Shown here: positions 26,156-34,484 of the stretch, one piece after another
Layout: each line of letters starts with the position of its first letter
Numbering within the stretch: the stretch's first letter is position 1
NCBI GenBank assembly: GCA_030066215.1
Contig: JASJCA010000051.1
Span: 1-35,326 of the forward strand
Direction of reading: 5' to 3'
DNA: 35,326 nucleotides
DNA from: Rhodobacter sp.
Lineage (GTDB): Bacteria > Pseudomonadota > Alphaproteobacteria > Rhodobacterales > Rhodobacteraceae
Notes under the pieces: model-generated
Databases searched by the model: none
The model's input: only the letters and a program-made list of their open reading frames with translations
What the model was told of the DNA's origin: nothing
Translations under genes and position numbers: made by a program

Positions 26156-26267
26156 ACTGGCGGCGGAGATACTCCCCGGACCGAGCGAATGCAAGGGGCG
26201 GGGGCGTGGCGCCGCGGGTCTTGCCAGAGGGTCGGCAACCGGCTAGGGCGCCGCCAGGAGGCGGGTC

Positions 26268-26474
26268 ATGGGCATCGACAAAGAGAGCGACATCGCGGCG
26301 AACCTGCAGGTCGGACCGACCGACCGCGGCATGGTGCGGATCTATGTCGAGGGCGGCGGGGCCGAGATCCCGATGGATTTCGACCCCGACGAGGCCGAGG
26401 AGATCGCCGACGAAATCAAGGCCGCCGCAGCGCGGGCGCGCGCCATGGGTCAGACCTCCAAGCGGCGCGGATAG
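26268..26474 (+). CDS. Small acidic conserved protein (DUF6324-like)
   Basis: The 68-residue protein (MGIDKESDIAANLQVGPTD, then MVRIYVEGGGAEIPMDFDPDEAEEIADEI) is soluble, acidic in the middle and basic at the end. GGAGG lies six bases before the ATG. I associate the pattern with a small family of Rhodobacteraceae proteins numbered DUF6324; the number is from memory and no function is known. It stands between tRNA-His and the convergent mmcB gene. Confidence 0.75.
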   Translation: MGIDKESDIAANLQVGPTDRGMVRIYVEGGGAEIPMDFDPDEAEEIADEIKAAAARARAMGQTSKRRG

Positions 26475-26546
26475 GGCACGGCACCTGGACGACCAAATCG
26501 CTCTCAGCGTGTCCTGTCGCGCCGTCCCGGGCAGATTTCGACAGCG

Positions 26547-27002
26547 TCAGGGCAAAGCCAAGCCTGGGTCACGGGCGGCTTGCCAGCGCAGTGCCGCGTG
26601 GCGGGCGAATTTCTGCACCATCGCCTTGCGCCGCGCCCCGGCGAGCTTTGCCTCGGGGCCCATGCGCAGGATCTCGGCGTCGTAGGCGTCAGCAATGATC
26701 AACCCGGACTCTTCGGGTAAGAGCTCCGCCGGGAACGCTGCGTCGACGGCCCAAAAATACCGGTCGCACCATTCCAGATATCCCTGCCACTTGTGGTCGG
26801 CCTGGAAATCCGCCCGACTCGACTTGCACTCGACCACCCAGACCTCGCCTTTGGGCCCCAAAGCCATCACGTCGACGCGAAGCCCCGGCGCCGGGATCAG
26901 TTCCTCCACTGTGACGAAATCGAGGCTGAGCAGATGTCGGCACACCCCCCGCGCCAAAAGCTGGCCGGGCTTCATCTGCTGGTGGGTCATGTCGTCAGGC
27001 AT
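26547..27002 (-). CDS. mmcB: MmcB-family DNA repair protein
   Basis: The 151-residue protein has the core LARGVCRHLLSLDFVTVEELIPAPGLRVDVMALGPKGEVWVVECKSSRADFQADHKWQGY quoted here only by its parts: the RVDVMAL and VVECKSSRADF elements form the D...ExK nuclease-like signature of the PD-(D/E)XK superfamily. MmcB of Caulobacter acts with imuABC-type damage tolerance. Start choice is uncertain: ATG at 27002 gives MPDDMTHQQM; ATG at 26990 or 27014 are possible, and none has a clear ribosome site. Confidence 0.8.
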   Translation of the reverse strand: MPDDMTHQQMKPGQLLARGVCRHLLSLDFVTVEELIPAPGLRVDVMALGPKGEVWVVECKSSRADFQADHKWQGYLEWCDRYFWAVDAAFPAELLPEESGLIIADAYDAEILRMGPEAKLAGARRKAMVQKFARHAALRWQAARDPGLALP

Positions 27003-27400
27003 TGCAATCAACATGAACAATACAGGAACAAAGCGCAAGGTTTTTGCCCCTTGCCGCAATGGTCCCTGCGGCTTATGTCACAGGGTGGCGGGCACTGCCC
27101 TTCCCGTGAGAGGTCCAATTCCGGTGGCCTTACTCAATTCCGAGGGAGCTGGCTCTGTCGGGGTCCTGGCCTCGTTACCTGGCGCCCACCTGTGTATGCA
27201 GGTCCTCGGGAATTCAATCCCTCCACGGTCGCCTGGCGGTCCCGCCGCTTTCTTTGCGCCTAGGCTGATCAAATCGGAAGGGCGAGGGAATGCCTGCTGA
27301 GCTTGGGCTCGGCTCTTCGCCAGTGGGCCAACACACTTCGCCAGATCTCATCAGAGCAGCGGCACGCCGCGCAAGAAGCCAGCGCTGCGCAGCTCGGGGA
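27003..27400. other. Gene-free stretch of about 400 bp
   Basis: No open frame here has a ribosome site or recognisable product on either strand. The segment up to 27060 is A+T-richer and presumably carries the mmcB promoter. I see no clear terminator, tRNA or tandem repeat in the rest. Confidence 0.4.
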
Positions 27401-27712
27401 TCAGCGCCGCGCTGGGTCCGTCTCGCGGACCGGCACGGGGAGGGCGTCGAGGCTCGGCAGCGCGTCGCGCCGGCCGCCGTCGCTGCCGTCATCCTCGCCC
27501 ATCCGCATGATCGAAATGCCGAATTGCACACCGGAGAACACGATGCCGTGGAACATCACCAGCAGGAACGCTGCCAAAAGCCCAACGTCCGAGGTTGAGA
27601 TCAGGTGCCAGAGGTTGGCAACGTTGAACCAGAGCAGCATCGCCACGAAGGCGGCGGCGACCAGAAAGCCGATGATCGTGTGGCGGATGTAGAACCGGAC
27701 AAGTTTGGGCAT
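27401..27712 (-). CDS. Small membrane protein with two helices
   Basis: The 103-residue product has hydrophobic helices at about residues 12-33 (IIGFLVAAAFVAMLLWF) and 43-65 (VGLLAAFLLVMFHGIVFSGVQ), then a polar, acidic C-terminal tail ending in two arginines. The strong site GAGGAGG, six bases before the ATG at 27712, decides the start against a longer frame to 27769. The shape is common among conserved Rhodobacterales proteins, but I cannot name it. It is on the nusB strand, more than 400 bases downstream of it. Confidence 0.7.
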   Translation of the reverse strand: MPKLVRFYIRHTIIGFLVAAAFVAMLLWFNVANLWHLISTSDVGLLAAFLLVMFHGIVFSGVQFGISIMRMGEDDGSDGGRRDALPSLDALPVPVRETDPARR

Positions 27713-27945
27713 GAACGCCTCCTCGATGCGCGCGCCAAATGAACCTAGCAGGCTTGCCGGCCGGGCCAAGGGGCCGATGCGCCGCAGGGTGCCCGGGATT
27801 CGAAGAAAGGTCCGCTTCGGAGCCGCCGGCGCCTGAGACCGGACGGACGGCGCACCGCGCGGCGGTCAAGGAGAATGACGGAGGCTCCGCGCGCCTCGCG
27901 CGTGGAAACCGTTATTGTGCTTGACCGACGGGCGGCGCGCCTTCA

Positions 27946-28143
27946 GGCAAGGCTCAGGCGCCGGCGGGACCGAAGCGGGGTCCGCTTTGGTGAGCCCAAA
28001 GCCCCGCTTCGCTTGCCAAACCCGCAACCCAAACACAGGCACGCCCCGCCCGCCAGGGGCGGCCCGAGGAGGCGGCCGGAGGCCAACGACGAGACAAAAC
28101 GGCGTGCGCGCAGCGCACTCGATTGAGCGACGGCAAGGCTCAG
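27946..28143. repeat. Structured intergenic element downstream of nusB, with 12-bp direct repeats
   Basis: GGCAAGGCTCAG occurs at 27946-27957 and again at 28132-28143, over the nusB stop. Between them a two-part stem stands at 27971-28011: CGAAGCGGGG pairs with CCCCGCTTCG, and CTTTGG with CCAAAG inside. No T run follows on either strand, so a Rho-independent end for nusB is not obvious. The rest of 27713-28139 contains no gene I can support. Confidence 0.5.
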
Positions 28144-28604
28144 AACGCCTCGGGCACCGCCTCGCGCGCCATGTGGTCGAGGACGGCGTTGACGAATTTC
28201 GGCTCGCGGCCGCCCGGGAAGAACGCCGTCGCCACGTCGACGAATTCGCTGATCACCACCTTGGGCGGCGTGGCGCCCAGCACGATCTCGGCGCCCGCCG
28301 CGCGGAACAGCGCGCGTAAGGTCGGGTCGATCCGGGCGATCGGCCATTTCTCCACCAGCGCCCTGTCGGTCATCTGGTCGATCCGGGCCTGGAAATCCAC
28401 CGCGGCGTTCAGGATCGCGCGGAAATGGTCGACATCGCCCTCGACGAATTCACCTTCGTCGTAAGCCGCGCCAAAACGGTGGGTCTCGAACTCGTCGCGC
28501 ACCGCCTCGGCGGTCTGCCCGGCGGCCTCCATCTGAAACAGCGCCTGCACCGCATAAAGCCGGGCCGCCGATTTCATCTGCCGCTTGGAGGGCGCCTTGG
28601 TCAT
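28140..28604 (-). CDS. nusB: Transcription antitermination factor NusB
   Basis: The 154-residue all-helical RNA-binding protein joins NusE (S10) on boxA RNA for rRNA antitermination. Family elements are RLYAVQALFQMEAAGQ (16-30), RALFRAAGAEIVLG near 97-110 and VISEFVDVATAFFPGGREPKFVNAVLDHMAR in the final third, here named by its start and end. The ATG at 28604 overlaps the ribH stop as ATGA, implying coupling. It is the last gene of ribB-ribH-nusB, the usual alphaproteobacterial order. Confidence 0.94.
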   Translation of the reverse strand: MTKAPSKRQMKSAARLYAVQALFQMEAAGQTAEAVRDEFETHRFGAAYDEGEFVEGDVDHFRAILNAAVDFQARIDQMTDRALVEKWPIARIDPTLRALFRAAGAEIVLGATPPKVVISEFVDVATAFFPGGREPKFVNAVLDHMAREAVPEAF

Positions 28605-29155
28605 ACGGTCGAGCCGCCGCCGGTCCCTCCGCCGGCGATCTGGATCGTCTCGGACAAGGGCTTGAACCCGACGCCGCCCTTGGGCTGGCCCCAGCGCCGC
28701 GCCAGCGCGATCAGATGCAGTGCCGCCGCCGCCGCGCCGCCGCCTTTGTCGCCGTCGTCGGCTCTGGCCCGCACCGCGGCCTGGTCCATCGTCTCGACGG
28801 TTAGGATACCGTTGCCGATGCAACAGCCCTGCAGCCCCAGAAGCGTCAGCGCGCGCGACGAGTCTTTGCACACCGTGTCGTAATGGGTCGTCTCGCCCCG
28901 GATCACGCAGCCCAGGGCGACGTAGCCGTCGAAATTCGACAGCCGATGTGCCAGCGCGATGGCCTGCGGCACCTCCAATGCGCCCGGCACCTCGACCAGA
29001 TCGTGCTCGGCGCCCGCGGCCTGCAGCACCGCTTGGGCGCCAGCCACCAGATCGTCGGCAATCGCCTTGTAGTACGGCGCCACGACGATCAGCACTTTTA
29101 CCGGCTTGTCGAATTCCGGTGGCGGCAGTTGGTGATGTCCCTCGGCTTCGGCCAT
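28601..29155 (-). CDS. ribH: 6,7-dimethyl-8-ribityllumazine synthase
   Basis: The 184-residue enzyme condenses 3,4-dihydroxybutanone 4-phosphate with the pyrimidine precursor to lumazine, the penultimate step of riboflavin synthesis. Seen are VEVPGALEVPQAI (54-66), the catalytic histidine at about 91 in GCVIRGETTHYD, and GNGILTVET. It is somewhat longer than the usual 150-160 residues, with a glycine-rich N- and C-terminal extension. It lies three bases after ribB and overlaps nusB. Confidence 0.95.
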   Translation of the reverse strand: MAEAEGHHQLPPPEFDKPVKVLIVVAPYYKAIADDLVAGAQAVLQAAGAEHDLVEVPGALEVPQAIALAHRLSNFDGYVALGCVIRGETTHYDTVCKDSSRALTLLGLQGCCIGNGILTVETMDQAAVRARADDGDKGGGAAAAALHLIALARRWGQPKGGVGFKPLSETIQIAGGGTGGGSTV

Positions 29156-29158
29156 GGC

Positions 29159-30268
29159 TCAATCCGCCGGGATCGGCCGGGTGCCCTCGATAGAGAGCCC
29201 GTAGCCGTCCAGCCCAACGACCTTAGGGGTCGGCGAGTTGGTCAGAAGGATCAGCCGCGACAGGCCAAGCGAGGACAGGATCTGCGCGCCCAGACCGTAT
29301 TGCCTAAGCGTCTGCGGCGACACTGTGTCTTCCATCACCAGCTTCATATGGGTGTCGCGCAACAGGACCAGCACGCCGCGGCCCTCGGCGGCGATCGCCT
29401 GCATCGCGTGGCCGAACTCGTTCGACCGGCCCGGGCCGCCGAGGCCCACGATATCGAGCATCGGGTCGAGCGTGTGCATCCGCACCAGCACCGGGTCGTC
29501 GGTCTCGATGTCGCCCTTGACCAGCACGATGTGGTCCGAGCCGTGGGTCTCGTCGGTATAGACCCGCATCTGCCAGTCGCCGCCGAATTCCGAGGTCACG
29601 GTCTGCTCCTTGGTCACCCGCACCAGGTTGTCATGGCGGCGGCGGAACGCGATCAGGTCGCTGATCGTGCCGATCTTCAGCCCGTGGAGCTGCGCGAAGG
29701 CCACCAGGTCGGGCAGCCGCGCCATCGAGCCGTCTTCCTTCATGATCTCGCAGATCACCCCGGCGGCGTTGAGCCCCGCGAGCCGCGCGATGTCGACCGC
29801 CGCCTCGGTATGGCCGGCGCGGACCAGCACCCCGCCCTCGCGGGCGCGAAGCGGAAAGATATGCCCGGGGGTGGCGATGTCGGCGGCGGACTTGGTGGGG
29901 TCGATTGCAACCGACACGGTGCGCGCCCGATCATGGGCCGAAATCCCGGTGGTGACCCCCTCGCGCGCCTCGATCGAGATGGTGAAGGCGGTCTCGTGCC
30001 GGCTGGAGTTGTAGGATGCCATCAAGGGCAGGCCGAGCGCGTCGATCCGTTCGCCCGGCAGCGCAAGGCAGATCAGCCCGCGGCCGTGGGTGGCCATGAA
30101 GTTGATCACCTCCGGCGTCGCCATCTGCGCCGGGATTACCAGATCGCCTTCGTTCTCGCGGTCCTCGTGATCGACCAGGATGAACATCCGGCCGTTACGG
30201 GCATCCTCGATGATCTCTTCCACGGTCGAGATCGCGTCGTGGTAATGCGTGTGGTTTCCGTCGGCCAT
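29159..30268 (-). CDS. ribB: 3,4-dihydroxy-2-butanone-4-phosphate synthase with degenerate GTP cyclohydrolase II-like domain
   Basis: The 369-residue protein has an intact RibB domain: the acidic loop [10 protein letters not shown] at 33-42, GHIFPL with His134 and [10 protein letters not shown] with His151. Residues from about 215 resemble GTP cyclohydrolase II (RibA), but the three zinc cysteines are missing: after VLVRMH the sequence reads [13 protein letters not shown]. So the second domain should not open GTP, and a separate RibA is needed. GGGAG precedes the ATG at 30268. No FMN riboswitch is recognisable in the short leader. Confidence 0.92.
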   Translation of the reverse strand: MADGNHTHYHDAISTVEEIIEDARNGRMFILVDHEDRENEGDLVIPAQMATPEVINFMATHGRGLICLALPGERIDALGLPLMASYNSSRHETAFTISIEAREGVTTGISAHDRARTVSVAIDPTKSAADIATPGHIFPLRAREGGVLVRAGHTEAAVDIARLAGLNAAGVICEIMKEDGSMARLPDLVAFAQLHGLKIGTISDLIAFRRRHDNLVRVTKEQTVTSEFGGDWQMRVYTDETHGSDHIVLVKGDIETDDPVLVRMHTLDPMLDIVGLGGPGRSNEFGHAMQAIAAEGRGVLVLLRDTHMKLVMEDTVSPQTLRQYGLGAQILSSLGLSRLILLTNSPTPKVVGLDGYGLSIEGTRPIPAD

Positions 30269-30338
30269 TGGCGTCTCCCTTCGGTGCCGCGCGATGTAGC
30301 GCAAGGCGGGGCCGGGTGCCAGTGCCTAGGCGCCGCGT

Positions 30339-31127
30339 CTAGGGCTGCGTCCCCAAGAGATTTCCAAGATTGGCGGGCCCCTGCCCCTCTTGCATCGCCG
30401 GGTAGGACCCGGACGTCGAGGGCGCGGCGGTCACGCCAGTCAGATCGCCCGGCGACCCGCCCTGCGTCATCTGCGGTGTGCCCGACGCGCTTGCCGGCGG
30501 CGCCAGCATATAATTCGGCGTGCCGGATTCGGCGACCGTGATCGAATAGTCATGCGTCCGCGTACCCGTCGGCCGGGCCAGGACCACCACCGGGATCATG
30601 CCGGTCGCGTTGCCGAAGAGTTCCGTGATCGTCGTGCCGCTGTTTTGCTGCGCGCCGCCGGCCAGAACGGTGGTGCGGTGCCGCGCCGGGCCCGGCACCT
30701 CTCCGGTCTCGGGATCGACCAGACAGATATGCACGGTCAGGGTGCTCCGCGCCCCGCCGCCGGTGAGGACGAAGTCGAGGCTCACCCGGCGGCCGAGCAC
30801 GGGCGTTCCAATCAACGTCGACTTGCCGGAAGTGCGGATCGCAAAGCCGCGCCGCGGTGCGATCCGCTTCGGCCCGGTGATCAGCGTAAATCCGTCCGGC
30901 CAGGCATCGGCGATGACCGAATAGCTGGCGCGCACCGTGGCGATATGGTCCTCGCGGTCGGCCCGGCAGTCCGCGTGGGCCTCGCCGGCACTGCAGTGGA
31001 TGTTGCGCGCCAGCGCCAGAAGCGCGGAATAGCTGTTGCCGAAGCCGTTCTCGCAGATATTGGCTGCGGCGGCCGGAGCCAGGAGAGTGGCAAGGGCCGC
31101 GGCGGGCAGGAACGAGCGCTGGAACAT
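30339..31127 (-). CDS. Secreted hypothetical protein
   Basis: The 262-residue product has a clear signal peptide (FLPAAALATLLAPAAAA, cleavage near residue 22), an N-terminal region with four cysteines (ICENGF, IHCSAGEAHADC), a central strand-rich part with GRRVSLDFVLTGGG, and a low-complexity S/G/P/T tail. I do not know the family. Start at 31127 is the first that gives a signal peptide; GAAGG lies ten bases upstream. It follows ribB upstream by 70 bases on the same strand but does not look like a riboflavin gene. Confidence 0.7.
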   Translation of the reverse strand: MFQRSFLPAAALATLLAPAAAANICENGFGNSYSALLALARNIHCSAGEAHADCRADREDHIATVRASYSVIADAWPDGFTLITGPKRIAPRRGFAIRTSGKSTLIGTPVLGRRVSLDFVLTGGGARSTLTVHICLVDPETGEVPGPARHRTTVLAGGAQQNSGTTITELFGNATGMIPVVVLARPTGTRTHDYSITVAESGTPNYMLAPPASASGTPQMTQGGSPGDLTGVTAAPSTSGSYPAMQEGQGPANLGNLLGTQP

Positions 31128-31269
31128 GAGAGCGGGCCTTCGGATAAAACGTTGCAATGTCTGGGCCTTTTGCGGCCAGGTATGATCTTGCCTAGCACAG
31201 GCCGCGCTGATTGTCATTTCGGCTGCGTCCCGCCCCAGGCGACGGCGCGCCAGCGGCGAGGGCCCCCCG

Positions 31270-31842
31270 CTACTCGCCGGGAAAGAACCGCGCGGCGTCG
31301 AGATAGCCCGCCAAACGACCGGCCATCGACCAGTCGCGTTCCATCGCGGTGTCGCCGATCAGCAGCACCCCGTCGGCTGGCGCGCCGGCCCGGGCCGCCT
31401 GGATCGCCTGCGCCGCGTCGCGCCAGGTCCCGTGCACGCGCGGCGCTGCGTGGGCCGCGTCCAGCACCGGCCCATGCGCGGCCGTCACGCGGGCCAGCAC
31501 GGTGCCGGGCGCAAGCGGCGCGATCGCCAGCGCCGCGCGGCCGCAGGCGCGCACCGCGCGCAGCTTGTCGGCCCGCGCCACCGCCAGCGCCTGGTCGGCG
31601 CGAAACAGCCGCAAGGCGTTGGTGGAAAACAGAAACGCCACGATGTCGCGACCCGTCGAAGCGCGAACCGTGGCGTAGGTGCGGTAGTCGAGCCCGATCT
31701 CAGCCGCCCGCTTGACCCGGATCCGCACCACCTCGACCGGCAACCGCGGCAACAGCGCGCTCCGCGCCCTGCCCCAGCAATGCCTGCGCCAGCCGATGCC
31801 GTCCAAGGCCGGCCCGCCGTTATGCCCCGGTCCTGCGATCAT
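31270..31842 (-). CDS. Conserved-looking hypothetical protein, 190 residues
   Basis: The protein starts MIAGPGHNGGPALDG, a GHNGGP opening I have seen in small alphaproteobacterial proteins, then a basic region (RRHCWGRARSALLPRLPVEVVRIRVKR, named by its ends) and a long alanine-rich helical part. GGAG stands before the ATG at 31842. No catalytic motif or membrane segment is evident. It precedes the secreted protein gene by 142 bases and follows ychF on the same strand. Confidence 0.65.
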   Translation of the reverse strand: MIAGPGHNGGPALDGIGWRRHCWGRARSALLPRLPVEVVRIRVKRAAEIGLDYRTYATVRASTGRDIVAFLFSTNALRLFRADQALAVARADKLRAVRACGRAALAIAPLAPGTVLARVTAAHGPVLDAAHAAPRVHGTWRDAAQAIQAARAGAPADGVLLIGDTAMERDWSMAGRLAGYLDAARFFPGE

Positions 31843-31917
31843 GCGGTCTCCGTTCGGTCGCAGACGAGCATGCCGATTTGCCGGGTCTTCGCAAGGGCCA
31901 TGCCCGCGCCGGGCGCC

Positions 31918-33015
31918 TCAGGCGTTGAACAGAAAATGCAGGACGTCGCCGTCCTTGACCTCATAGGCCTTGCCTTCGACACGCATCTTGCCGGCGTCCT
32001 TGGCCGCCTGTTCGCCGCCCAAGGCCACGAAATCGTCGTAGGCGATGGTCTCGGCCCGGATGAAGCCGCGTTCGAAATCGCCGTGGATCACGCCGGCCGC
32101 CTGGGGTGCCAGCGTGCCCTTCTTGATGGTCCAGGCGCGCGCCTCTTTCGGGCCGGCGGTGAAATAGGTCTGCAGACCCAACAGGTCGTGGCCGGCCCGG
32201 ATCAGCCGGTCGAGGCCGGCCTCGTCGAGTCCCATCTCGTCGAGGAACATCGCCTGCTCGTCGGGGTCCAGCTGGGCGATCTCTTCCTCGATCTTGGCCG
32301 AAATCACCACGGCAGCCGCGCCTTCGCGCGCCGCCAGTTCCTCGACCGCCCTGGACTGGGCGTTGCCCGTGGCCGCCTCCGCCTCGGGGACGTTGCAGAC
32401 ATAGAGCACCGGCTTGGCGGTCAAGAGCTGCAGCCCGGCCCAGGCCTTGGCGTCCTCGGCCGCGACATCGACCGACCGCGCCGGCCGGCCGGCCTCGAGC
32501 GCCGCCTCGGCCGCCCGCAACAGGCGGTCCTGCTGCACCGCCTCCTTGTCGCCGCCGCGCACCTTGCGCGACAGCCCCTGCAGGCGCTTTTCAATCGACT
32601 CCAGGTCGGCCAGCATCAACTCGGTCTCGATCGTCTCGGCATCGGCCACCGGATCGACGCGACCGTCCACATGGGTGACGTCGCCGTCCTCGAAACAGCG
32701 CAGCACATGGGCGATGGCGTCGACCTCTCGGATATTGGCCAGGAACTGGTTGCCCAGCCCCTCGCCCTTGGACGCACCCTTCACCAGCCCGGCGATGTCG
32801 ACGAATGTCATCCGGGTCGGGATCACCTGCTTCGACTTGGCGATCTCGGCCAGCCGGTCGAGCCGGTCGTCGGGCACCGCGACCTCGCCCACGTTGGGCT
32901 CGATGGTGCAAAACGGGAAGTTCGCCGCCTGCGCCGCCGCGGTGCGGGTCAGCGCGTTGAACAGCGTCGACTTGCCCACGTTCGGCAGCCCCACGATGCC
33001 GGTCTTAAATCCCAT
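31918..33015 (-). CDS. ychF: Redox-regulated ATPase YchF (OLA1 family)
   Basis: The 365-residue P-loop protein has G1 GLPNVGKST at residues 9-17, FVDIAGLVKGASKGEGLGNQ as the switch region, and NVPE in place of NKxD, the change that makes YchF prefer ATP to GTP. The C-terminal TGS-like domain ends VKDGDVLHFLFNA. It binds ribosomes and responds to oxidative stress. Length is standard and AGGAG precedes the ATG. It is divergent from the VOC gene. Confidence 0.95.
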   Translation of the reverse strand: MGFKTGIVGLPNVGKSTLFNALTRTAAAQAANFPFCTIEPNVGEVAVPDDRLDRLAEIAKSKQVIPTRMTFVDIAGLVKGASKGEGLGNQFLANIREVDAIAHVLRCFEDGDVTHVDGRVDPVADAETIETELMLADLESIEKRLQGLSRKVRGGDKEAVQQDRLLRAAEAALEAGRPARSVDVAAEDAKAWAGLQLLTAKPVLYVCNVPEAEAATGNAQSRAVEELAAREGAAAVVISAKIEEEIAQLDPDEQAMFLDEMGLDEAGLDRLIRAGHDLLGLQTYFTAGPKEARAWTIKKGTLAPQAAGVIHGDFERGFIRAETIAYDDFVALGGEQAAKDAGKMRVEGKAYEVKDGDVLHFLFNA

Positions 33016-33113
33016 CTGCGTCTCCTGGAGAAATCCGCGCGCCGTCTAGCCCGCGGCGGCGGCCTTCGCAAGACGCCCGCGGCGGTGTAGGCTGCAAGGC
33101 GGAGGACTTGGCC

Positions 33114-33530
33114 ATGGACCTGAACCCCTATCTCACCTTTCCCGGCACCTGCGAGGACGCGCTGAACTTCTATGCCGAGGTCTTTGGCGGGCAGGTCGAG
33201 ATGCTGCAGAAGGTCAAGGACAGCCCGATGGCCGCCGAGATGCCGGCGGCGGCGCAGGATCAGGTGATCCACGGCCGGGTGCGGATCGGCGAACGGCTGA
33301 TCATGGCCTCCGACCACTTGCAGGGCGACTACACGCCGCCTGCCGGAATGCAGGTCCAGACCGCATTCGACGACGTGGAAAAGGCGAGCCGGGTGTTTTC
33401 GCGCCTGGCCAAGAATGGCGAGACGGTCATGGCCTTCGGTCCGACGTTCTGGGCGGCGGGTTTCGGGATGTGCCGCGACCGCTACGGCATTCCCTGGATG
33501 GTCAATTGCGACCAGCCCCCGGGCGGCTGA
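33114..33530 (+). CDS. VOC superfamily protein (PhnB/glyoxalase-like)
   Basis: The 138-residue protein has the paired beta-alpha-beta-beta-beta repeats of the vicinal oxygen chelate fold: MDLNPYLTFPGTCEDALNFYAEVFGG at the start and DRYGIPWMVN at the end, as in PhnB-type 3-demethylubiquinone-like domains. Metal ligands are not complete, as in many PhnB-like members, so it may be a binding protein. GGAGG lies eight bases before the ATG at 33114. It precedes trpA by 162 bases. Confidence 0.85.
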   Translation: MDLNPYLTFPGTCEDALNFYAEVFGGQVEMLQKVKDSPMAAEMPAAAQDQVIHGRVRIGERLIMASDHLQGDYTPPAGMQVQTAFDDVEKASRVFSRLAKNGETVMAFGPTFWAAGFGMCRDRYGIPWMVNCDQPPGG

Positions 33531-33536
33531 GCGCGG

Positions 33537-33609
33537 CAGGATTTCGGCGAAATCCTGTTGTCAAAACCTCGGCGAGGTTTTGCCGGCAATTCTTCCGGTG
33601 GAGAATTGC
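33537..33609. terminator. Three consecutive perfect 8-bp hairpins between the VOC gene and trpA
   Basis: Hairpin 1 (33537-33557) is CAGGATTT, loop CGGCG, AAATCCTG. Hairpin 2 (33562-33582) is CAAAACCT, loop CGGCG, AGGTTTTG. Hairpin 3 (33586-33609) is GCAATTCT, an 8-base loop, AGAATTGC. They begin six bases after the VOC stop. Two share the loop but not the stem, so the stems have been kept paired while changing sequence. They may stop VOC transcription, protect the RNA end, or control trpA. Confidence 0.6.
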
Positions 33610-33692
33610 GCCCGCCCCGGGCTCGCGGCCGGTGCCTTGATTTCCGCCGAGCTTTCCCGCACATCGGGCGGGCTGAGCAGAAAGGCCCGCCC

Positions 33693-34484
33693 ATGACCCG
33701 GATCGACGCGACATTCGCCGCCCTGCGTGCTGAGGGCCGAAAGGCGTTCGTGGCCTATGTCATGGCCGGCGATCCGGATTACGACACGTCGCTCGACATC
33801 GTCCGGGGCCTGCCGGCGGCGGGTGTCGACGTCATCGAACTCGGCATGCCGTTCACCGACCCGATGGCCGACGGCCCGACGATCCAGCTTGCCGGGCAGC
33901 GGGCGCTCGAAGCCGGGCAAACGCTGCAAAAGACGCTCGACATGGCCGCGGCGTTCCGCACCGGGGACGACACCACGCCGATCGTGATGATGGGCTATTA
34001 CAATCCGATCTACAGCCGCGGCGTCGACCGGTTTCTGGCCGACGCCAAGGCCGCGGGCATCGACGGGCTGATCGTGGTCGACCTGCCGCCCGAGGAGGAT
34101 GACGAGCTTTGCCTTCCGGCGCAGGCGGCGGGGATCGACTTTATCCGTCTGGCCACGCCAACGACCGACGACGCCCGTCTGCCGGCGGTGCTGCGCAACA
34201 CCAGCGGCTTCGTCTATTACGTCTCGATCACCGGGATCACCGGCGCGGCCGACGCCGTGGCCGGCGATGTCGGGCCCGAGGTCGCGCGGATCAAGGCGCA
34301 GACCGATCTGCCCATCGTCGTCGGCTTCGGCATCAAGACGCCCGAGGCTTCGGAGCGTATCGCGTCGGTCGCAGACGGCGCCGTGGTGGGCTCTGCCATC
34401 GTGCAAGAGATCGCCGACGGCCGCAGCCCCGACGAGATCTGCGCCTTCGTCCGAACCCTCGCCGACGGGGCGCACCGGGCTTGA
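33693..34484 (+). CDS. trpA: Tryptophan synthase alpha subunit
   Basis: The 263-residue TIM-barrel subunit cleaves indole-3-glycerol phosphate to indole and glyceraldehyde 3-phosphate and passes indole to TrpB. The catalytic pair Glu49 (VIELG) and Asp60 (DPMADGP) is at the same numbers as in E. coli. The phosphate-binding GFGIK motif and VVGSAIV end are present. No trpB is adjacent, which is usual when trpFBA is split. The ATG at 33693 lacks a strong ribosome site. Its stop overlaps the TTG start of the next gene. Confidence 0.95.
   Translation: MTRIDATFAALRAEGRKAFVAYVMAGDPDYDTSLDIVRGLPAAGVDVIELGMPFTDPMADGPTIQLAGQRALEAGQTLQKTLDMAAAFRTGDDTTPIVMMGYYNPIYSRGVDRFLADAKAAGIDGLIVVDLPPEEDDELCLPAQAAGIDFIRLATPTTDDARLPAVLRNTSGFVYYVSITGITGAADAVAGDVGPEVARIKAQTDLPIVVGFGIKTPEASERIASVADGAVVGSAIVQEIADGRSPDEICAFVRTLADGAHRA

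Noticed and set aside
27060..27400. Possible extra tRNA or small RNA gene
   Set aside because: No cloverleaf, T-arm TTC motif in context, or terminator could be built.
30269..30338. FMN riboswitch before ribB
   Set aside because: The interval is too short and lacks the conserved RFN elements.
28883..33090. Long plus-strand open frames over ribB, the secreted protein gene and ychF
   Set aside because: All lie antisense to minus-strand genes with clear families or signal peptides.
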